Assembly (NCBI RefSeq): GCF_028747205.1
Contig: NZ_CP112880.1
Coordinates: 3,472,001 to 3,536,000, forward strand
Direction: 5' to 3'
From: Streptomyces sp. CA-278952
GTDB taxonomy: Bacteria; Actinomycetota; Actinomycetes; Streptomycetales; Streptomycetaceae
Length of the DNA stretch: 64,000 nt
Part shown: positions 16,531 through 23,942 of the stretch, piece after piece
Position numbering within the stretch: the first letter of the stretch is position 1
How the letters are laid out: every line of letters begins with the position of its first letter
Position numbers and translations under genes: made by a program
The notes under the pieces: generated by a model
The model's database searches: none
The model's input: only the letters and a program-made list of their open reading frames with translations
What the model was told of the DNA's origin: nothing

Positions 16531-17017
16531 AGGGCATCGACGTCGTCCCATCGGTCGTCGCCGACGGTGTGGACGTCGGCGACAGCCGCGTCGTGCTCGC
16601 GGTCGTCTCCCTGCCCGTACTCGTACCCGTACCCGTGCCCGTGCCCGTGCCGGTACTCGTGGGCGCTCTGCCCGGCCCGGTGGACCGGCCCTCCGGCAGC
16701 GTGGTGGCCGGCGTCGGCGGCAGGGACGGCGGCTGCGTCCGCAGCGGGTCCGACGGTACGGGCGACGGGTAGCTGGGCGACGGGACCGTGGCCGGGAGGA
16801 CCGGTTGCGGACGGACCGGCAGCAGGCCCACCGCGACCGCTCCGCCCCCGCCGACGACGACCAGGCACACTCCGACCGCCACCAGGGCCATCCTGCGTCG
16901 CTGCGCGCGCATTCCGCGTTGCGTGATGCTCGACGCGTCGTCCGCGTCGGAGCGGGTCCGCCCGAACTCACCGGCCTCCCGGAACAGGGACCGCAACGGG
17001 TCCCGCGGGTCAGACAT
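16529..17017 (-). CDS. Single-pass membrane protein coupled to ECF sigma factor
   Basis: This 162-residue protein has a charged cytoplasmic N-terminus (residues 1-42), one transmembrane segment (MALVAVGVCLVVVGGGGAVAVG, positions about 43-64, listed here in part) and a Pro/Thr/Ser-rich outer tail with a Gly-Thr repeat near residue 125. Its start overlaps the stop of the ECF sigma gene by 8 bases, the arrangement of a membrane anti-sigma factor. No HxxxCxxC zinc anti-sigma motif is present, so if it binds the sigma factor it does so by another fold. Function is inferred from position. Confidence 0.75.
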   Translation of the reverse strand: MSDPRDPLRSLFREAGEFGRTRSDADDASSITQRGMRAQRRRMALVAVGVCLVVVGGGGAVAVGLLPVRPQPVLPATVPSPSYPSPVPSDPLRTQPPSLPPTPATTLPEGRSTGPGRAPTSTGTGTGTGTGTSTGRETTASTTRLSPTSTPSATTDGTTSMP

Positions 17018-17537
17018 CAGGGGCCTCCTCGATGCGGGGGTCCCGCAGACGGTGGGCGAGCGCCGCCCGTCCGCGAACCAGATGCGTCTTGATCGTGCTG
17101 CCGGAGAGCCCGGTCTCCCCGGCGATCTGCTCGACCGTGAGGTCGCACAGGTAGTGCAGGGTCAGCGTCCGCCGCTGCTGCGGGGGCAGCTCCCGCAGCG
17201 CGTCGACCAGGACCACATGGCCCGGGTCCGGCGGCTCCACGTGTCCGGGCGCGCCGCTCCCCCGGCTCCAGGCGTCCGCCGAACGCCGCCGGAACCGCCA
17301 ACGGCTCACCGCCAGCCGCCAGGCGACCGTACGGATCCACGCCTCGGGGCCGCCGTCGCGGTCCAGCCGGCCGCGCCGGACCCACGCCTTGACGAACGCC
17401 TCCTGCACGACGTCCTGCGCCTCCTGGAGGTCGCCGGTCATCACGTACAGCTGGCCCGTGAGACGGGCGACCGCCCGGGCGTAAAACTCTTCGAACTCCT
17501 CGACGGTCAAAAGTTGCTCCCGGATCTTTCGCCTCAC
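17010..17537 (-). CDS. SigE-family ECF RNA polymerase sigma factor
   Basis: This 175-residue sigma factor has region 2 (FEEFYARAVARLTGQLYVMTGD, residues about 15-36, then EDVVQEAFVKAW-type helix) and region 4 (LPPQQRRTLTLHYLCDLTVEQIAGETG, then STIKTHLVRGRAAL) in the order and spacing of the actinobacterial SigE family. The start is a GTG at 17537. The downstream membrane gene overlaps it by 8 bases. The promoter it recognises, and whether it activates its own gene, cannot be told from this sequence. A short T-rich stretch just upstream (17519-17531) is part of the coding start. Confidence 0.92.
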   Translation of the reverse strand: MRRKIREQLLTVEEFEEFYARAVARLTGQLYVMTGDLQEAQDVVQEAFVKAWVRRGRLDRDGGPEAWIRTVAWRLAVSRWRFRRRSADAWSRGSGAPGHVEPPDPGHVVLVDALRELPPQQRRTLTLHYLCDLTVEQIAGETGLSGSTIKTHLVRGRAALAHRLRDPRIEEAPDV

Positions 17538-17634
17538 CGGGTATACGCCCGCCGCAGGTCATCCGGTCGACACTACCCAGGAGGAATCGAGGGTGACAGT
17601 CGTCACAGCGGCACCGCGTCACAGCTTCACCGCG

Positions 17635-18468
17635 TCAACGCGGTTGGAGGGCGCGGCGCAGCGCGACGATCGCGGCCGGCCGGACATCGTGCCCGTGCTG
17701 TTCCATCCAGGCGAGCCACGCCTCGACGTCGTCGTCCATGTCGGGCTCCTCGCCCTTCCCGGCGTCGGTCGTCCGCTCCCGCAGCCACGCGACGGCGTCC
17801 TCGCGCCGCTCCACCGCGTGAGGGACAAGCTCGCCCACGGTCAGCACGAGTTGCTCCGCCACCGACAGATCGGGCTCGTCCTCGAACCGGGCCAGGAAGC
17901 GGTCGACGAGGTCGTCCGCCCGGTGGATGGCCCGTGCGAGTAGGGCGGCCACTCCGACCCGGATGTCCTCGTCGCCTTCCACGTCGTCGGCGAGGAGCGG
18001 CAGCAGCGCGTCGACCGCCCGATCCCAGGCGGCGGGCCAGGCGGCTGGTGCGGTGCGCCACCGCCCGCCGTGCCCCAGGCCGAGTTCCGCGGCGCGGGCG
18101 GCGTTCCCGGCTCGGGCGAGAACGACGAGCGTCTCCAGGATCTGCGGACGCACGTTCACGGCCGGGTCCCGGACGGCCTCGACGAGGAACGGAAGCACCT
18201 CGGGCGCCGCGGGCCGCACCGAACCGCCGTCGCCGGAGCACGTGAAGTGAAGGGTGGCGTGGGCGTTGTCGGCCGTTCGCAGATCGGGGGACCAGAGCCG
18301 CTCCAGCAGGTCCGGCCCGTACTGCCCGTCCGGCTTGGGGATGGAGGGGTCGACCACCTTCGCCCAGTCGACCTCCGCGACGAACCGGCCCGTCAGCTCG
18401 GCACCCGCACCCGCACCCGCACCCGCATGCGCACCCACACCCGCACCTGCGCCCTCTGTGTCCTTCAT
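17635..18468 (-). CDS. HEAT-repeat protein
   Basis: This 277-residue protein is mostly helical with HEAT-like pairs (PEVLPFLVEAVRDPAVNVRPQILETLVVLA at positions about 88-117 is the clearest, quoted here only by range 18120-18210). Such proteins act as protein-binding scaffolds. Residues 6-24 are a Gly-Ala low-complexity run encoded by repeated CACCCG hexamers (18402-18450), probably expandable by slippage. No operon neighbours: the sigma pair lies downstream and a divergent HTH gene starts 265 bp upstream. Specific function unknown. Confidence 0.75.
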   Translation of the reverse strand: MKDTEGAGAGVGAHAGAGAGAGAELTGRFVAEVDWAKVVDPSIPKPDGQYGPDLLERLWSPDLRTADNAHATLHFTCSGDGGSVRPAAPEVLPFLVEAVRDPAVNVRPQILETLVVLARAGNAARAAELGLGHGGRWRTAPAAWPAAWDRAVDALLPLLADDVEGDEDIRVGVAALLARAIHRADDLVDRFLARFEDEPDLSVAEQLVLTVGELVPHAVERREDAVAWLRERTTDAGKGEEPDMDDDVEAWLAWMEQHGHDVRPAAIVALRRALQPR

Positions 18469-18582
18469 ACCGCCCCCCGTTCCGCTTCGACCTCCCGAAG
18501 CTCAAGCCGTGAGCTCCGAGCCCTCTTAACAAGGATGGGGTGGATGGGTCAGTTGTCCCACCCACCCACCCTGGCTACGAAG

Positions 18583-18689
18583 TTGACAATTTGTGATCGA
18601 GTTGCGACACACGGTCGCCAGGCTCTAGCGTGCGGAGGACCTGGACCAAAAAGTCGACCCCCGCCGGTGCTCCAACACCGACAGGGGTC
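18583..18689 (+). promoter_or_regulatory. Promoter and structured leader of the HTH gene
   Basis: Candidate promoters are TTGACA at 18583-18588 and, better placed, TTGCGA (18602-18607) with TAGCGT (18626-18631) 18 bp later. Downstream, GACCCC...CGGTG (18656-18669) pairs with CACCG...GGGGTC (18676-18689), forming a two-part hairpin in the leader about 45 nt before the ATG at 18733. Leaders of this look recur before HTH-type genes in Streptomyces; the role is not established. Confidence 0.5.
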
Positions 18690-18732
18690 TGACCACCGAA
18701 GATCGACCCAACTCCGAAAGAAAACGATCCCC

Positions 18733-19632
18733 ATGGCTGCCAGCCAGTTTAGTGATGCCCACCGCGCCCCGCGCGAGACCCCGCCCACGAGCACCTCCGC
18801 GACCTCCCACCCCCTGGCCAACCCCGGCTACGGCAAGCGCTCCGCCCCCGGCGAACGCCCCCGCACCGACCGGGACTTCGCTCACCTCCGCCCCCGCGAC
18901 GCCGCCGTCGCCGCCTACATCGACCGGCTGCCCGACGGCTCCGACATCTCCGTGAAGACCCTGGCCAAGCACCTGCCGTACGGCCAGTGCGCCCTGGGCA
19001 CGACCCTCAACCGGCTCCAGGACGAGGGACACCTGCGGCGCGGCAGCGAGTGCGTGATCACCGACGACGTCATGCTCTGGGTGACCCGCACCTTCTTCTC
19101 CCGCACCGCACGCGAGGACGACTGGTGGAACGCCTACACCCGGGGTGACGCCCCGCCGGACGAGCCCCGGCGGCCGACCCGTTCGCGGGCGTTCATCCTG
19201 CTGGCGGCGCTCGGCCGGACCGCCCCCGCGCTGACGCTGTCCGCAGCCGACTGCGTCCATCTGGAACCGCAGGTCAGCGAGTGGTTCGCGCGGGGTGCCA
19301 CGGAGGCGGAGCTGCTGCACGCGCTCACCGTCGGGCTGCCGTCGCCCGTCCACTGCGCCGCCCGCCTCGTCGAACGCCGCCTGCGCGACAAGCTGCCGCC
19401 CGAGCGGGTTCTGCCGGGCCCCCGTACGGTCCTGCGCACCCTGGAGTGCGGCGAGTGCGGGGCCCCAGGCGCGCCCGAAGCGCTGCTCGGGGGCCTCTGC
19501 CGGCCGTGCCGGGGGCCGTCCCCGCAACCGCCGGTCGGCCCGCCGGGAGCCGTGCAGCCGCCCGGCGTACGGGACCGGATGAACGCGGTCCGGGCGGGTC
19601 TGATTCCCCGATCCGAGAGGACATACCGATGA
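18733..19632 (+). CDS. HTH and zinc-ribbon protein, unknown role
   Basis: This 299-residue soluble protein has a low-complexity N-terminus (residues 1-50), a winged-HTH-like segment (VAAYIDRLPDGSDISVKTLA, then LNRLQDEGHLRRG, residues about 55-105) that resembles MarR/Lrp-type folds, and near residue 240 a CGECG...LCRPC pair of CxxC motifs that can bind zinc. It is a recurrent Streptomyces protein type annotated only as helix-turn-helix protein. The ATG at 18733 follows a GAAAG stretch and a structured leader. The Uma2 gene follows closely, and its alternative start at 19629 would overlap this gene's stop (ATGA), so they may be co-transcribed. Confidence 0.75.
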   Translation: MAASQFSDAHRAPRETPPTSTSATSHPLANPGYGKRSAPGERPRTDRDFAHLRPRDAAVAAYIDRLPDGSDISVKTLAKHLPYGQCALGTTLNRLQDEGHLRRGSECVITDDVMLWVTRTFFSRTAREDDWWNAYTRGDAPPDEPRRPTRSRAFILLAALGRTAPALTLSAADCVHLEPQVSEWFARGATEAELLHALTVGLPSPVHCAARLVERRLRDKLPPERVLPGPRTVLRTLECGECGAPGAPEALLGGLCRPCRGPSPQPPVGPPGAVQPPGVRDRMNAVRAGLIPRSERTYR

Positions 19633-19688
19633 CCGTGCGGCTCGCCCAGAGATCCGACGGGGCACGATGGAGGGGAGGAGGCGACGCC

Positions 19689-20276
19689 ATGACCCCCAGC
19701 ACCGCCGATCACGTACCGCACGCCCAGCTGTCCGTCGAGGAGTTCGAGCAGCTCGCCCGTACGTCCCCCGAGACCGTGACGCTTGAGCTCATCAACGGAA
19801 AGCTGGAGGTCAAGCCCGTGCCGGACGGGGACCACGACGAGATCATCATGTGGGTCGCGATGCAGTGCATGCGGCACCAGCCGGATCTGCGGCTGTACCG
19901 CGAACGCGGGCTGCGGATCGGCGGATACCGCAACGGCCGCGCCCGCCCCGACGGCACTCTGGCCCGCGCGGGCCGGTTCGCGGGTGACGGCGAGTGGTCG
20001 AACCCCGACCGCATCCTCATGACCGTCGAAGTGACGTCGCACGACCACGACACCGACAGCCGAGATCGCACGGAGAAGCGTGACGGGTACGCCGCAGCGG
20101 GCATCCCGGTCTACCTCCTCGTCGACCGCGACCACGGCACCCTCATCGTCCACAGCGAGCCCGACAAGGGCCGCTACCGGCAGCAGCACTCGTACGACTA
20201 CGGCGACGCCGTCCCCCTCCCCGGCCCCGTCGACATCACCCTGGACACCGAGGAGCTCAAGGACTACGCCCGCTGA
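19689..20276 (+). CDS. Uma2 (DUF820) family restriction-endonuclease-fold protein
   Basis: This 195-residue protein matches Uma2: opening LSVEEFEQLAR and ELINGKLEVKPVPDGDHDEII, then the PD-(D/E)xK elements RPDG (near residue 82), VEVTS (near 115) and a Lys at KRDGYAAAGIPVYLLVDRD. The family has a nuclease fold but its activity is poorly known, and members are often in many copies per genome. The ATG at 19689 has AGGAGG 8 bases upstream; an ATG at 19629 in the same frame overlaps the previous stop and is a valid alternative adding 20 residues. Confidence 0.88.
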   Translation: MTPSTADHVPHAQLSVEEFEQLARTSPETVTLELINGKLEVKPVPDGDHDEIIMWVAMQCMRHQPDLRLYRERGLRIGGYRNGRARPDGTLARAGRFAGDGEWSNPDRILMTVEVTSHDHDTDSRDRTEKRDGYAAAGIPVYLLVDRDHGTLIVHSEPDKGRYRQQHSYDYGDAVPLPGPVDITLDTEELKDYAR

Positions 20277-20293
20277 TCCCTCCCTCCTCTCCC

Positions 20294-21004
20294 TCAACCC
20301 TCCGTCCGCCGCTGCCCCTCGCCCCACCCCGCGTCCCTGGCCACCACCACCGCCTGCGCACGGTGCTCCACCGCCAACTTGCCGAAGACGCTGGACACAT
20401 GGTTGCGCACCGTCTTGTCCGCGAGGCACAGCGTCCGGGCGATGTGCCGGTTGTCCGCGCCTCGGGCCATCAGGTCCAGCACCTCCCGCTCGCGCTCGGT
20501 CAGCGTCGCCAGCGGGCCCGGCGACGGCATCCGGCGCGCCCCGCCGCTCCCCTCGCCCAGCAGCAGGGACGTCACCCGCTCGGCGACCTCCGCCCCGAAC
20601 ACCGCGCCCCCGGCGGCCGTCGCGCGTACGGCGTTGAGCACCGCGTCCCGGCCCGCGCCCTTGACCAGGTAGCCCCGCGCCCCCGCCCGTAGCGCGGCGA
20701 GCAGGCTGCCGTCGTCCTGGGACATGGTGAGCATCAGCACCGGAAGCCCGGGGAAGGCCGCGGTGAGCCGCCGCACCGCCTCGCAGCCCGGGACGCCCGG
20801 CAGATGCAGATCCATCACCACCACGTCCGGCCGGGCCCCGGCGACCAGGGCCTCCACATCGTGCGCGTCCCCGGCCTCACCGACGACCCGCACTCCCTCC
20901 CCGCTGTCGAGCGCGGCCCGCAGGCCGGAGCGGAAGAGCGGGTGGTCGTCGACCACCACCACCCGCACAGGGGCGGGTTTCCCCGGTTCGCCGACTTCAT
21001 CCAC
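20294..21004 (-). CDS. NarL/LuxR-type response regulator
   Basis: This 236-residue regulator has a receiver domain (VVVVDDHPLFRSG at residues 15-27, phosphorylation site Asp65 in VVVMDLHLPG, Lys in YLVKGA) and a C-terminal LuxR HTH (LTEREREVLDLMARGADNRHIA, then KTVRNHVSSVFGKL). It is divergent from the histidine kinase at 21028; the two starts are only 23 bp apart. A pair is therefore likely, with the promoters overlapping the coding starts. The target genes are not evident nearby. Confidence 0.95.
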   Translation of the reverse strand: MDEVGEPGKPAPVRVVVVDDHPLFRSGLRAALDSGEGVRVVGEAGDAHDVEALVAGARPDVVVMDLHLPGVPGCEAVRRLTAAFPGLPVLMLTMSQDDGSLLAALRAGARGYLVKGAGRDAVLNAVRATAAGGAVFGAEVAERVTSLLLGEGSGGARRMPSPGPLATLTEREREVLDLMARGADNRHIARTLCLADKTVRNHVSSVFGKLAVEHRAQAVVVARDAGWGEGQRRTEG

Positions 21005-21027
21005 GACCGGATGCTAACTGTCATCCC

Positions 21028-23376
21028 ATGAATACGGAGAGCGATAACGGCGGCTCGCGAGGGCTCCGGACGGCGCATCGGGAGCGCGAAACCCTGGCCG
21101 CCGCGCTCTGCCTGACCTCCGCGCTCCTCGCGTTCCTGGGCTGGTGCGTCCTCGCGGTCGCCGTCTTCCCCGGCACCGCCGTGCCGGACAGCGTCGCCCG
21201 GCTGCCCGACGTCACCACCGGCCTCACGCTGCTCCTCGTCGGCCTGCCCGGCACCGCCCTCGGCTTCCTGCTCGTCGTGCGCGGCGAGGCGAGGGCGGCC
21301 GGATGGCTCCTGATGGCGGGCGGTACCGGGTCCACGGTTCCGCTCCTCACCGGACTGCTGGTGGCCGTGCTCCCGGCCCGGGACGCGCTGCTGCTCGGCG
21401 CCCTCCTGGTGCAGTGGCTCGGCTCCACCGTCTACGCCTACGCGCTCCTCTCGATCCCGCTCCACTGCCCCGGCCGTCCCCTGTCCCCGCTGCCCCGGCG
21501 AGCCGTCCGGGCGTACGCGTTCGCGTTGCTCGTCGCCTGTCTGCTCATCGGCGCGGTGGCCGCCGGTGCGCAGGAACAGGTCCAGGGCCGGGCCAACCCG
21601 CTGCACCCGACCGCGTGGGGGCACTGGGCGCGCGCCTGGTTCACGCCCTGCATGCGGGCCGCTCCATGGCTGCTGGTGGCGGGCAGCGCCGTCAACGTCC
21701 TGGTGCTGGCGGCCCGCAGGGCGTTCCCCGCACCCCGCCGCTCCCGTGCCGCTGTCTTCACCGCCGCTTACGTCATCTGGCTCTGGGCCGAGTTCGCCAT
21801 GGAGCACGACTGGCTGACGCCGTGGGCCTCGACGTCGACCTTCGCCGCGCTGACCGCCGCCTGGCTGACGGCGATCGGCTACGCCGCGAGCCACGACGGC
21901 CTCTGGCGACCCGACCGGAACGTACGGCGGCTACTGATCACCGCCGTGGTCGTCACGGCCGTCACCGGCGGGCTGGTGACGGCCTCCTTCACCGTCTCCG
22001 CCGTACTGCCCGGCGCGGCCACGCCCGGAGGGCTCGCCCTGGCCGCCCTCGCCCTGGCCATCGGCAGCGGGGTGCGCCCGCTGGCGGGCTGGGCGGCGCG
22101 GCGCGTGGACCGCGTCTTCCACGGCGTACGGGCCCTGCCGTACGAAGCCGTACGCACCCTCGCCGACCGGCTGCGCCTGGCACCGGACCCCGGCGGGGTG
22201 CCCGAGGCCCTGTGCCGGTCGGCGACGGACTGCCTGCGCTTCCCGGGAGCGGCGGTGGAGGTGGAGACAAGGGCGGGGCTGCGGCGGCTGGCCGCCACCG
22301 GGACCGGCCCCGGCCCCGCCCCGCACGTGTTCGCACTGCGCCACCTGGGATCCGTCGTCGGAGCGGTGCTGGTCGCACCGCGCACGGGGGAGGCGGAGCT
22401 GCATCCCCTGGACGCGGACCTCCTTCAACTGCTGGCCGACCAGGCGGCCCCGGCCGTGGAGGCCCTGCGGCTGCTGGAGGACGTCACGGCCGCACGCCGC
22501 GATCTGGTGATGGCGCGCGAGGAGGAGCGCCGCCGGCTGCGCCGGGACATGCACGACGGGCTCGGGCCGCTGCTCGCCGCCGTACTCCTCCAGCTGGACA
22601 CCGCCCAGGCGGTGTCGGGGCCGGCGGCCGGGGACCCCGCGCCGCTGCCCCACGCCCGTCACGCGCTGGAGGAGGCGATCGGCGAGGTGCGGCGCCTCAC
22701 CTCGGGGCTCGGCCCCGCCGCCCTCGACGAACGGGGCCTCGGGCCGGCCCTTCGGGAGCTCGCGGCCCGGCTGGGCCCGGGGGCGGGCGGCCCCCGGGTC
22801 GCGGTCACGGTCGCCCCGGAGCCGCTTCCCCCGCTGCCCGCCGCGGTCGAGACGGCGCTGCACCGGCTCGCCGCCGAGGCCCTCAGCAACGCCGTACGGC
22901 ACGCGCACGCCACGGAGGTCGCGCTCACGCTCGCGGTCTCGCCCGGTCAGGCACTCCTGACGGTCACCGACGACGGCAGAGGTCTGCCGGGCACGGTGCG
23001 GCCGGGCGCCCTCGGGCTCTCCACCATGACCGAACGGGCCCGCGAACTCGGCGGCGACTGCACGGTGGGACCGCCGCCGGTGGGCCACGGCACCCGTGTC
23101 CGCGCGGTCGTCCCCCTGACCCCGCCGCCCGCGCCGCCCGAGCCGGCCACACCGGTCGCATCGGCCGCTTCGGCCACGCCGCGCACACCGGCCGCTTCGG
23201 CCGCTTCGGCCCCGCCCCGGCCGGCCAGGACGCCTCCGTGCCCGGGACCGCGCCCCGAGCCGACCGTGCCGGGACCGGGACCTCGTCCCAGGCCGGGCCG
23301 GGCGAAACCAGGACCGGAACAGGACAACGGCCCCGGGCGCCCAGGACACCGGGCGACCGACGCTGGAGCCACGTAA
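21028..23376 (+). CDS. Two-component sensor histidine kinase (HisKA_3)
   Basis: This 782-residue kinase has about ten N-terminal membrane spans (residues 25-340), a GAF-like region, the HisKA_3 box with phosphorylated His509 in RRRLRRDMHDGLGPLL, and a HATPase domain (LSNAVRHAHATEVALTL, then DDGRGLPG). The membrane-rich N-terminus is larger than in most NarX-type kinases and may be the sensor. A Pro/Ala-rich tail of about 85 residues with repeated Ala-Ser-Ala segments follows the ATPase and is not part of the family. It is divergent from the response regulator at 20294-21004. The next gene (I36-like) starts 95 bp downstream beyond a repeat array. Confidence 0.93.
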   Translation: MNTESDNGGSRGLRTAHRERETLAAALCLTSALLAFLGWCVLAVAVFPGTAVPDSVARLPDVTTGLTLLLVGLPGTALGFLLVVRGEARAAGWLLMAGGTGSTVPLLTGLLVAVLPARDALLLGALLVQWLGSTVYAYALLSIPLHCPGRPLSPLPRRAVRAYAFALLVACLLIGAVAAGAQEQVQGRANPLHPTAWGHWARAWFTPCMRAAPWLLVAGSAVNVLVLAARRAFPAPRRSRAAVFTAAYVIWLWAEFAMEHDWLTPWASTSTFAALTAAWLTAIGYAASHDGLWRPDRNVRRLLITAVVVTAVTGGLVTASFTVSAVLPGAATPGGLALAALALAIGSGVRPLAGWAARRVDRVFHGVRALPYEAVRTLADRLRLAPDPGGVPEALCRSATDCLRFPGAAVEVETRAGLRRLAATGTGPGPAPHVFALRHLGSVVGAVLVAPRTGEAELHPLDADLLQLLADQAAPAVEALRLLEDVTAARRDLVMAREEERRRLRRDMHDGLGPLLAAVLLQLDTAQAVSGPAAGDPAPLPHARHALEEAIGEVRRLTSGLGPAALDERGLGPALRELAARLGPGAGGPRVAVTVAPEPLPPLPAAVETALHRLAAEALSNAVRHAHATEVALTLAVSPGQALLTVTDDGRGLPGTVRPGALGLSTMTERARELGGDCTVGPPPVGHGTRVRAVVPLTPPPAPPEPATPVASAASATPRTPAASAASAPPRPARTPPCPGPRPEPTVPGPGPRPRPGRAKPGPEQDNGPGRPGHRATDAGAT

Positions 23377-23388
23377 CCGGAAGGCGGC

Positions 23389-23451
23389 CAGTCCCAACAG
23401 TCCCAACAGGGCCGACAGGGCCGACAGGGCCGACAGGGCCGACAGAGCCGC
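23389..23451. repeat. Seven tandem 9-bp repeats
   Basis: Seven adjoining 9-bp units (two CAGTCCCAA, four CAGGGCCGA, one CAGAGCCGC) fill the gap between the kinase stop and the next start. The array precedes the GTG of the I36-like gene by about 20 bp. Confidence 0.9.
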
Positions 23452-23471
23452 CCAGCGCGAAAGGCACCAGC

Positions 23472-23933
23472 GTGCGCATCGAAGAGCACACCGAAGAGCA
23501 CACCCCCCGCCCGTCCCGGCGTCTCCACGCCACCCTCGCCGCACTCACCGCCGTCGGCGCGACCCTCGCCCTCTCCTTCGCCGCCACACCGGTCACCTCG
23601 GCCGCCCCCGCCACCCCCACCACCTCCGCGGCCGCCTCGGAGACCGCGGCGAAGAGGGCTGCCGACGACTGCGCGCCCGGATGGGTCTGCATGTGGAGCC
23701 ATCGGCACTACGGCGGCACCCGCTTCGACTGGAACCCGGACATGGGCAACGTGTTCCTCGGCGAGCACGACTTGGCCGACAACATCGCCTCGTTCATCTC
23801 GAACGCCTCGGGCTGCTTCCAGGACTCGCCGACCGGCGGGGGCCGGGGCGACTGGTACAAGTTCGACGAGAACCACCAGTCCGCGGACTTCGCCTTCGGC
23901 CGGCTGACCGACCGGATCAAGCCCTCCTGCTGA
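23472..23933 (+). CDS. Secreted peptidase-inhibitor I36-like protein
   Basis: This 153-residue protein has a Sec signal peptide (arginines at 15-17, hydrophobic core LAALTAVGATLALSFA, then an Ala-X-Ala site near residue 45) and a mature domain with four cysteines in the SMPI/I36 pattern (CAPGWVCMWSHRHYGG, then a late CFQD and final Cys). Family members are small beta-gamma-crystallin-like inhibitors of metalloproteases or cell-surface proteins. The start GTG at 23472 has only a weak AAAGG site. Function as an actual inhibitor is inferred from the family. Confidence 0.8.
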   Translation: MRIEEHTEEHTPRPSRRLHATLAALTAVGATLALSFAATPVTSAAPATPTTSAAASETAAKRAADDCAPGWVCMWSHRHYGGTRFDWNPDMGNVFLGEHDLADNIASFISNASGCFQDSPTGGGRGDWYKFDENHQSADFAFGRLTDRIKPSC

Positions 23934-23942
23934 GACCCCCCG

